Of a DNA stretch of 64,000 bases, positions 11,050 to 19,900 are shown in pieces. The DNA is from Mesostigma viride (taxonomy: Eukaryota; Streptophyta; Mesostigmatophyceae; Mesostigmatales; Mesostigmataceae): the NCBI GenBank assembly GCA_009746045.1, contig RPFO01000097.1, forward strand, positions 314,501 through 378,500. Direction: 5' to 3'. A program made the translations under genes and the position numbers. The notes beneath the pieces were generated by a model. That model made no database searches. It saw only the letters and a program-made list of their open reading frames with translations, and had not been told where the DNA came from. Positions within the stretch are counted from its first letter, which is position 1. The number at the start of each line of letters is the position of its first letter.

Positions 11050-12006
11050 CTAATTCTTGGCTTGCACAGGTGAAACGCCATCGTGAATAATGCCCTCGAT
11101 CTCCGGGGGCACGGCGTAGAAGAACAGACGCATGTTGGGCTTCCTGTACGCGGCCCCGGCGTGGACGAGTGCACCGTGCCACACGAGAAGATCCCCGACC
11201 TTCGGTTCCAACACCCTACGCTGGACGCCTTTTACCTTCCTCAGGTCCGCCTTGTGGTGGTGCAGGGTGCTATTCTCCCAGTACACGAACTTGGTGTCTG
11301 GCTCAATTGCGAGTATGAAGGAAAGCGGGTATCGTGCTCCCCACTTTGACACAGCGCGGATGTAGTCGGCGTGGGGGGCCTGCTCCTTGCATTTCTCGTC
11401 GCTGGAGAGAATGTAGGGGAGGAGTGGGATGTAGTCTATGTCCATGAAGCGGTGCAAGGCGGCGGCGCAAAACGCAAAGAGCCACTCAACAGGGCCATTC
11501 GGAAGGAAGCCCATCTTTCGGCGACCATCGCCTTCAACTCCCTGCCCGTGCCGGTCGAACTTCTGGAACAGGCCAATCAGTTCAACCTCCAGGCTTTGCG
11601 CCCTCAGCCTGCCCATCGCGTCGGAATCGTCCGCGACGAAATTCTCGGCGACGTAGAAGCCGCGGTCGGCGAGCCCCTGCGCGCATTTGGCCGCGTCCGA
11701 GCCCGGCGCCGCCAGTGCCTTGCGTTGCAGGCACCCGTTCACGTACAGGTCGCCTTTCTTATAGTTCCTGCGCCGCCTAGCAAGATCTGACGCGTGCTTA
11801 TTTACGTAGTAGGGATCCCCCCTCGCAAGCCCCTCCTCCCTATCCCGCCGTCCCTGATGGTCTGCCCTGGCCTTCTCGTTGAATTCAGGGCCCTTGTCTT
11901 TCTCTCTATCCTTGTACCGCCGGGATTTTTTGTTAGCCAGGGCACGCTCGAGTACACTGACCCCGGATGCGTGTAGGGCTTCCAGATTGGGCGCTGGCTG
12001 CGCCAT
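11050..12006 (-). CDS. 2-oxoglutarate/Fe(II)-dependent dioxygenase-like protein
   Basis: 318-residue intronless gene. The N-terminal third is basic and charged (RRYKDREKDK region). The C-terminal part carries the double-stranded beta-helix signature: HxD in KEQAPHADYIR and, about 80 residues later, GDLLVWHGALVHAG with R in NMRLFFYAVP. These would bind Fe(II) and 2-oxoglutarate. The substrate is unknown. The ATG at 12006 is chosen because it begins the conserved protein; an in-frame ATG at 12099 would add 31 residues. It is the intact member of an inverted pair with 8686-9522. Lack of introns contrasts with the split genes nearby and suggests a retrocopy, a mobile-element passenger or a transferred gene. 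The fold assignment is from motifs only. Confidence 0.7.
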   Translation of the reverse strand: MAQPAPNLEALHASGVSVLERALANKKSRRYKDREKDKGPEFNEKARADHQGRRDREEGLARGDPYYVNKHASDLARRRRNYKKGDLYVNGCLQRKALAAPGSDAAKCAQGLADRGFYVAENFVADDSDAMGRLRAQSLEVELIGLFQKFDRHGQGVEGDGRRKMGFLPNGPVEWLFAFCAAALHRFMDIDYIPLLPYILSSDEKCKEQAPHADYIRAVSKWGARYPLSFILAIEPDTKFVYWENSTLHHHKADLRKVKGVQRRVLEPKVGDLLVWHGALVHAGAAYRKPNMRLFFYAVPPEIEGIIHDGVSPVQAKN

Positions 12007-12202
12007 TACAACAGTAAATGATTCAGGATATGAGCACCGTCCACGCGAATTACCAGAAAGCGTCCAAAACAGCCCAGAGGATGCCAAATGCGACCACACT
12101 CAAGCAAAGAAATTGCTCGGTAATGCAATAAAGAACGGCTGCCGCCTGGATGTCGCAGCTCGAGCTAGCGCGATGGTCGAATAAATTGCGCTGCAACGGG
12201 GT
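11218..12202 (-). repeat. Long inverted repeat, right arm (dioxygenase unit)
   Basis: Inverse partner of 8490-9477. Its upstream border reads AATGTTCGGTTTGAAACTGA then CCCCGTTGCAGC, a junction not present at the other arm. Confidence 0.9.
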
Positions 12203-12383
12203 CAGTTTCAAACCGAACATTTTTTGATTTTCACAGATTTTCACTCAAGTTGGTCGCCCGGACTGGAATATTTGCTCGCGTTCAGTGGGCCCTAAATGTG
12301 CACAGGTTCCGTAGACGGTTGTAGTAGAGTAGGTGACGTGTCCGGCCGGAGACCGGCCACAAACGCCGGAGAGGCACAATATT

Positions 12384-12408
12384 GGTTACTACCGGGGGCC
12401 CGGGGGCG
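12384..12408. repeat. GC-rich hairpin
   Basis: CGGGGGCGAAGCCCCCG forms a short perfect stem with a GAA-type loop. No function assigned. Confidence 0.6.
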
Positions 12409-12423
12409 AAGCCCCCGTTCTTG

Positions 12424-12575
12424 TTAGTATGTAAATATGTTAGTAGTAGTATGTTAGCATGTTGGTGTATTAGTATGTAAATATGTTGGTAGTAGTATGT
12501 TGGCATGTTGGTGTATTAGTATGTAAATATGTTAGTAGTAGTATATAGATATTTTCGTATGTTAGTATGTTAGTA
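12424..12575. repeat. AT-rich tandem repeat with TTAGTATGTAAATATG units
   Basis: Repeats of TTAGTATGTAAATATGTTAG and GTAGTAGTATGTTAGCATG, about 55-60 bp period, two to three copies. A related word occurs near 7590-7620. Confidence 0.75.
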
Positions 12576-12907
12576 AACCATTGTGCCAATGGTGACCTTA
12601 TCAAACCCTATGACAAGAAAGCCCTGAGGTGTGCTGATGCTTATTGCTGATGCTTATTGCTAATGATGACTGTTGATGGGGGGATTCGGCAAGCGCATGG
12701 GAGTGCACACCCGTGCCACGCTAAATCAGCACATGCACGATTCTCATGACAAACACGACCTGGAGGAAACAAAACGGCCGCACTCCTCTGTTGCTGCTGT
12801 TTTGGGGCTTAGCGTTTTAGGTTTAAGGCTGTAGGATCTCCGGTTGCTACAACAGCAGAGTTTGACGAGTGGGTCGAAACCATGTTCCCATGAGCTGCGC
12901 TGTCACC

Positions 12908-12977
12908 AACCCTAAACCCTAAACCCTAAACCCGAAACCCTAAATGCTAAACCCTAAACCCTAAACCCTAAACCCTA
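12908..12977. repeat. Interstitial telomere-like tract (CCCTAAA)n
   Basis: About ten CCCTAAA heptamers with two variants (CCCGAAA, TGCTAAA), the plant and green-algal telomere motif. Followed by short CCCACTCTCTTC repeats to about 13045. It lies inside the window, so it is interstitial. Confidence 0.9.
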
Positions 12978-13122
12978 CACAGATCCCATGAGCTGCCCAC
13001 TCTCTTCCCACACCCACTCTCTTCCCGCACCCACTCTCTTTCTACATCAAAGCCTTATCATTTGCGGCCACGTGAAGGTAGGATCAGTTAGTTAATTAAA
13101 GCACACGCCTGGCATGACAGGT

Positions 13123-13310
13123 AGGCTGATAAACTCAACCCGTTTGCTTATACTACCCCTTTATTTATGTAGGCTAATACATTCTAAACCCGTTCACCTA
13201 TACTACCCCTTTATTTATGTACGCTAATACATTCTAACCCGTTCACCTATACTGCCCCTTTATTTATGTAGGCTAATACATTCTAAACCCGTTCGCCTAT
13301 ACTTCCCATG
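13123..13310. repeat. 49-bp tandem repeat, four copies
   Basis: Copies start near 13123, 13171, 13221 and 13270. Each contains AGGCTAATACATTCTAAACC, CGTTCACCTATAC and CCCCTTTATTTATGT. Confidence 0.9.
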
Positions 13311-13498
13311 TCACCATCCACACCTGGAAGCCGCGTTCGTGCCTTCCGGTGCGAGCTCCCAGTCGTACGCGTCCTCGTCCTGTGGGGGGGCGACGTGTGA
13401 TAAACCATTGCAGCGTGACAGGAAGCAGAACGTGAGCGCGAGGGTACAGGCAGGGAAGCAGTGATGTGCGTCCTCGTCCTGTGGTGATCGCGTCGCAA

Positions 13499-13940
13499 GA
13501 GGAAGAGAAGAAGAAGAAGAAGAAGAAGAAGAAGAAGAAGAAGAAGAAGAAGAAGAAGAAGAAGAAGAAGAAGAAGAGAGAGAAGAAGAAGAAGAAGAAG
13601 AGAAGAAGAAGAAGAAGAAGAAGAAGAAGAAGAAGAAGAAGAAGAAGAAGAAGAAGAAGAAGAAGAAGAAGAAGAAGAAAGAAGAAGAAGAAGAAGAAAA
13701 GAAGAACAAGAAGAAGAAGAGGAAGAAGAAGAGAAGAAGAAGAAGAAGAAGAGAAGAAGAAGAAGAAGAAGAAGAAGAAGAAGAAGAAGAAGAAGAAGAA
13801 GAAGAAGAAGAAGAAGAAGAGAAGAAGAAGAAGAAGAAGAAGAAGAAGAAGAAGAAGAAGAAGAAGAAGAAGAAGAAGAAGAAGAAGAAGAAGAAGAAGA
13901 AGAAGAAGAAGAAGAAGAAGAAGAAGAAGAAGAAGAAGAA

Positions 13941-13987
<47 letters not shown>

Positions 13988-14223
13988 AGAAGAAGAAGAA
14001 GAAGAAGAAGAAGAAGAGAAGAAGAAGAAGAAGAAGAAGAAGAAGAAGAAGAAGAAGAAGAAGAAGAAGAAGAAGAAGAAGAAGAAAGAAGAAGAAGAAG
14101 AAGAAGAAGAAGAAGAAGAAGAAGAAGAAGAAGAAGAAGAAGAAGAAGAAGAAGAAGAAGAAGAAGAAGAAGAAGAAGAACAAGAAGAAGAAGAAGAAGA
14201 ACAAGAAGAAGAAGAAGAAGAAC

Positions 14224-14254
<31 letters not shown>

Positions 14255-14469
14255 AGAAGAAGAAGAAGAAGAAGAAGAAGAAGAAGAAGAAGAAGAAGAA
14301 GAAGAAGAAGAAGAAAGAAGAAGAAGAAGAAGAAGAAGAAGAAGAAGAAGAAGAAGAAGAAGAAGAAGAAGAAGAAGAAGAAGAAGAAGAAGAAGAAGAA
14401 GAAGAAGAAGAAGAAGAAGAAGAAGAAGAAGAAGAAGAAGAAGAAGAAGAAGAAGAAGAAGAAGAAGAA

Positions 14470-14545
<76 letters not shown>
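13499..14545. repeat. GAA/AAG triplet array (~970 bp) running into a GAT array
   Basis: From 13499 to about 14470 almost uninterrupted GAA with rare GAAA, GAG and CAA interruptions, then about 75 bp of GAT. Purine-rich on the plus strand. Long open frames across it are composition artefacts. It lies between the dioxygenase copy and the kinase gene. Confidence 0.97.
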
Positions 14546-14546
<1 letters not shown>

Positions 14547-14884
14547 CGACGACACGTGCTGATGACAACAAGGATACAGGCAAGTTTACAGGCAACCGCG
14601 TTCTTGCCCTGTGGATGGAGCATCATAAACGATTGGAGAGGGTCAAAAGGCGGGTCAATGTTACAAGGGGCAGGTCAGTGTGACAAGGGGCAGGTCAATG
14701 TTTGACAGTACGCTCAAGAAAGCTGACCCCACAGGCTCTGCCTAATACCTAATGCTAGCTACCGTGGTGAGTGAGCATGATAAACAATTGGAATAGGTCA
14801 AGGGGTAGGTCAATGTGTGACAGGGGGTGGGGAAATATTTGCCCACAAGGTCATGGTTGGGGTGATGGGAATACGACCCTATCA

Positions 14885-15095
14885 ACACGGCTACAGTGAC
14901 CACGCACACACGGCTACAGTGACCACGCACACATGGCTCTAGTCACTACGCACACATGGCTACAGCGACCACGCACACATGGCTACAGTCACTACACATG
15001 GCTACAGTCACTACGCACACACGGCTACAATGACCACGCACACGTGGCGATAGTCACTACACACACACGGCTACAGTGACCAAGCACACATGGAT
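14885..15095. repeat. ~25-bp tandem repeat CGGCTACAGTGACCACGCACAC
   Basis: About nine degenerate units alternating CTACAGTGACCACGCACACA and CTACAGTCACTACGCACACA. Preceded at 14640-14825 by a few GGGGCAGGTCAATGTGTGAC units. Confidence 0.9.
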
Positions 15096-15124
15096 ATCAT
15101 CACTACTGTCTAATCACCAAGAAA

Positions 15125-15150
15125 ATGTCCTCAAATGAGGACATTTTTAA
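15125..15150. repeat. Palindrome copy 1 (ATGTCCTCAAATGAGGACAT)
   Basis: AAAATGTCCTCA, two-base centre AA, TGAGGACATTTT: a perfect 12-bp-arm palindrome. The 20-nt core is identical to the one at 16831-16850. Confidence 0.9.
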
Positions 15151-16828
15151 GCATGGATACCATCTGTAATAACTAACACATGTCAACACATCCATGGGTA
15201 GGGTATGGAACCATGTTCATTTATGATATGTTCAAGAGTTGCAATGCTTAACATCCATGAAATATGCTCATTGTATAATTGTTTACGATTTATGAATGCA
15301 GGGGGGTCGCTACGCGAGTGACCAAATAGCACTCAAGTCAACAATATGCCAAGAAAGAAGGCATGGCCAGGTCATGGCTGGCCCTGAAAATGCACCCAGG
15401 GTGCCCACAACATGTCTATGTTACACCCTCGCAGTCCTAGACCCTGCAGCCTGCCAGGGGGGGGGACAAAATGTAACTGGCAACCAGGGACCATGGTGCA
15501 GGCCAAACAGCAGGTGTAAAGCTAGCTCAGTCCAACGAGTGAAATATGAAGCAAATACTCGCCAAGGTTAGGTCCATGATCGTTGGTAGAGGCTCGGCTG
15601 CCACCACGGTGCTAAACCATGATGCTGAACCCTTACGTTATATATGAAACATATACTGCAAAGAGGCACAAGTTGTAACACAAGCACAATGTAAACATGA
15701 CAAGCTCAAGTTTCCAAGCCAGTCTTGATCACTTGGACATGAGTTGAAGCATTAGAAACATATGGGCAACATACCAGCAAGCCTTGAAAAACTTCTCAGC
15801 AACAAGGCAGTATATGTGTTGAATCAAACTACCACATCGCAATTAAGCACAGCGACTTCTAGTCGCTGCTGTTTTGATAACGCAAGGCCGTTTACCTTTT
15901 CAGTGACGCAGCGGGAAAAGAAAGTACTGCCCAGCAAACTTCCGTTATTCCCCGGACATAAACGTAATCAAAACCACGAAGTTGGGCATTGAAAGCAACC
16001 GGAATTATCACGTCTGCGAGAGTTATAGGTTACAATCCGCTTAACACGCTTACTTAGAACGATGCGGTTGAGAATGACAGTCGGAACCTTGCTCTTGACG
16101 TGCGCCCAGGCCGCCAGCTGCGCGGGCCAGCTCAAGAAATATATATTAAAGGACGGTGACGCGTGGGAAGCACCCAGCCTTGCGGCAAAAGAAAAATATG
16201 GCTCGCGCTCGCCCTGGTTTTCGCCAGGCGCGACTGCGACATCACGACGAAAAAATAGAGACTCTTTGACGCATGCAACTGCCCAGGTCCCTCTTCTCCC
16301 CATGTCGCCCATAAGCCCAGAAGCGTACCATAACCCATACTCGCGATATCCGCAGCGCCTGGGCGGAAAAAGAAATTGTAAAACCGAACTGCGAACTGAC
16401 CTATCATGCGATCTACGTAGCTCTCAGATTTTCTTCAACAATGCCAAAATCCGTTCATGAACAAAATTTTCGACATATACAAAGCACCTGCACGTGAAGA
16501 ATAGCATCTTCGAAATCACTAGATGACGATCTAAAATGCTGTTTTCGTCCGGGGCAAAATAATGCCCTATAACATTCAGGCAAGCCTCGGAACTGGCACG
16601 ACCCCATAGCCGCCACTGGACAAAACACTCGATTGCATTGCGATGTTCTTGCGATTGTAGGTACTTTTCGTCGCCTCATATTTTCCAGGTACGGTCGACC
16701 CCTGTCGACCCCAGGGGCTTGGCGCGCTCAGTACCTATCCCAGTTTCGCGCCAAAACCCACCAAGTGACCCTAGGACCAAATTTGGCGCCAAAACCGCGC
16801 CCCTGACCCCCCCCGTCTCAAACGAGGA
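15151..16828. other. Sequence between twin palindromes, no firm gene
   Basis: About 1.7 kb with no tandem repeats. A 132-codon plus-strand frame at 16062-16460 begins with a hydrophobic N-terminus but matches nothing I recognise and lacks splice context. I leave it unassigned. Confidence 0.4.
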
Positions 16829-16830
16829 CT

Positions 16831-16850
16831 ATGTCCTCAAATGAGGACAT
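16831..16850. repeat. Palindrome copy 2 (ATGTCCTCAAATGAGGACAT)
   Basis: Identical 20-nt core to 15125-15150. Local flanks also share CCAA-type bases when read inward, so the pair could mark the ends of a ~1.7 kb unit. Confidence 0.85.
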
Positions 16851-16881
16851 TTGGTTTTTGGACACTACGCCATGTCAGAGC

Positions 16882-16990
16882 GTACCTTGATCCTAGGGAG
16901 CTAAAAGTAGAGCAACCCTTTATGCTTGGGTGTTTATGTCAGGGCGTACCTTGATCCTAGGGAGCTTGTAGTAGAATGTACCTTTATGCC
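16882..16990 (-). repeat. Tandem duplication over the kinase exon-8 donor
   Basis: On the minus strand a ~64-bp unit containing GCATAAAGG, CTCCCTAGGATCAAG and GTACGC occurs twice. The first copy begins at the end of exon 8 (GGCATAAAG/GTACAT at 16982). CTCCCTAGGATCAAG followed by GTACG could be a 15-nt microexon present twice, or only repeated sequence. Confidence 0.65.
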
Positions 16991-19900
16991 GGCGCGCGCC
17001 TGCATCGACAGCAGCAGATCGTTCACATAGTCGTAGTCCGGGTCTTGCTCAAACTCGAGGCACCGGAGATATCGGATCAGGTTCTGTGGCAGCACAGGCA
17101 GGTTTGCGCGAGGAAGGGCCACATGCCACAACAGGACAGGATGCCACAACCAGCGGGACAGGTTGCGACGGCAAGTAACGGGTCAGGTTCTGTGGCAGCA
17201 CAGGCAGGTTTGCGCGAGGAAGGGCCACATGCAACAACAGGACAGGATGCCACAAACAGCGGGACATCGTGCAACACAAGATAGCGGGGCAGGTTCTGCG
17301 GCACCTGGAAAAGAGGCAAATGGCAGGAGTTACAGCAGCCAATATTTATACTAGCTGACTAGTGCGGATCAGGTTCTGTGGCAACAGCACGGGGAAGATT
17401 GGGGACAGAAGACAGAAGATGGGGGCCAGAATGACACAAATGGGAGGATGGGGTGCAGTATGCAGGTAGCAGAACATACCAAAGCATATCAGGAAGCAGA
17501 GCAGCATACGGCACAAAACTAGGGCGTGGGAAATTCAGCAGCAGCACGGGCAGGTTGCAAGCCAAAGGGTCCTACAGTGCAAAACAGCAGGAAACAGGTA
17601 CAGTGCAAAACAGCAGGAAACAGGTACAGTGCAAAACAGCAGGAAACAGGTACAGTGCAAAACAGCAGGAAACAGGGAAGGAGACACAGCGGATCCGGCT
17701 CTGCGGCAGCAAGGGCACAAAATGAGCGGCTCGAAATGGGGTGCAAGTGGGGTGTGTGGCCACATGACCAACGGTACCATGAGCGGCTTCTACTGCCAGG
17801 CGGATCCGGAATGCCCGGGGCAGCTGCACAAACGCGGTGTGCTGTTGCCGCCCCCTTGCACAGTTAGCCCACCATGGTACCACCCTGGTTCTGCCATTTC
17901 CCACACTAACTGGTCGAGTCGTTCCACGTGCGGGTGTGGCCTCACCTCCAACTCCTGCGGCAGCGTCACGCCACCCGTGTTGACGAACATTTCCGGGTGC
18001 CGGCTGCATTCTGCTTTCAGCTGCCCCACTTTCTCCTGCATCGTTATGCGGCAACCCCGGCCGTGGGCAAACAATGAGAAACACACGGCACAGGAGGTGG
18101 GCAAAGGCATAGGAGGTGGGAAGCGATGAGAAACACACGGCACAGGAGGTGGGACAAGGCACAGGAGGTGGGACAAGGCACAGGAGGGGGGCGCGGCGCG
18201 ATGGTGGGGGGTGGGGGGCGCGCGGTGGGACAAGGAACAGGAGGGGCGTGATGGTGGGCGCGAGACAAGAGCGAGGAGGTGGCACAAGCAAGGATCGTAC
18301 TGCACGTCCTTGGCACAGAGATGGCACACCCTGTTTCCCGCAAGCCGACAAATCAAAGCACCCATTCCCTTGCCGACCGCCTCTCCCCTTGTCAGATCCC
18401 CCCGCTCAGTAACCCTTACCCAACATCCGTGAACGCTCCCACACAAAACAAGCCACGTCGGTTCCTCGCCCTTGGCATTGCGACATTAAATTATAACATG
18501 CCTCCGTTGGGAGATCATGTAGCAATCATCGCGCCATGGCAGGCGATATCCCGTTATTCTTACGCAACAAATCGAACTTTGTTCTTGGGGTCATGCGGCG
18601 GCAGGCACCAATCGCCACCTTACTATACCCCCCCACAACCCCCACAACCCCCGGTGTCCTTCTGGGCATTATCAAACATCCCAAGCGGACCACAAGCGCG
18701 CCTCGTCCTTGGAGTCCTTGTCCTTAAAGTCGCGCCACGGCAGGCATCCTCCCCCCTTGCTGCTGTGCCAAACCAAACCAAAACCAAGAAACCGCATTTG
18801 TACCTTGTCCTTGCAGTCACGCCACGGCAGGCTCCCCTCCAGCAGCTCCACCAACACGTACAGCAGCGACCAGAGGTCGTCGCGCCGGCTCAGGTCCTGC
18901 CGCAAAAGGTTGTATGCATGGGGGCGGGGTGATTGGGCTGCTTTACATTCCATGACCAGCGCATCCAGCAGCGACCAAAGGTCGTCCCGCCGGCTCAGGT
19001 CCTGGTGTTAAGGTTTGGGCCATCATGCATGAACACGAGGGCAGTTTCTACTAGCCGATCCAAGAGGCTGAGTGCAGCAATCCAAGATAATCATCTTCCA
19101 ACCTAATTATTGTATTAATATTATGAACCAAATAACATTTAAAATTATACTACAGTAGTATAATACTATATATACCAGAGTAGTATAATACTATATATAC
19201 TAGAGTAGTATTATAATAGCAACATTTGGGCTCTTCTATCAATCTGAATGCCTTAATCCACGAAATGATTGGACTGCGAAAGCGACCAGAGGTCGTCGTG
19301 CCGGCTTGTCCTACTTAAGCTGACTTTGTTCCTTGGCCATTTCAGAATGATCCAAGAACCTCACCCTTCTCTTCCTTCCTTAATCAAGTGAACTCAAACA
19401 GGGTACCAGGTGCCAATCGACAGAGGCAAATGCAAGCGTGCGACACCGCCCAGCATCTCGGAACACAACTCCAAAACTTGTGGAGGCACATACTTCGTAA
19501 TTTCACCGCATTGCACCATCATTATACCTTCTGTTACACCGTCTGTTATACCTTTCTGTAATCTGTGCAAGTCAGAACCAACCCCATTCAGGTGCGCATG
19601 TTCAGGGGCGCGGATGCAAGCACGAGCGAGCAGTCCAGGCCAGCGGCTATGCTCAACGGCCATGTCTTCTTCCCTTGCGTGAGATCTTCGAGATCTCGTT
19701 CATGTGCGCATTGGCATACGCAATACCCGGTTGTGCGGCCCAGCGCAGCATCCTATGCTCTCAACTCCTGTACCAGCACCACACCCTTTTCCCTTGCGTG
19801 AGACAGTAATAATAATATTATTAAATAAATACCAGTATATTATTAAATAAATAACAGTATTGGTCATAGTAACGGCCACCAACCTTGTTCATGTGTGCGT

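Noticed and set aside
13283..14683. Frames of poly-Ser, poly-Leu, poly-Phe, poly-Lys and poly-Arg
   Set aside because: Translations of the GAA/GAT array, open only because the triplets contain no stop.
16062..16460. 132-codon frame with hydrophobic start
   Set aside because: No homologue recognised, no splice or codon-bias support; the hydrophobic N-terminus alone is weak evidence.
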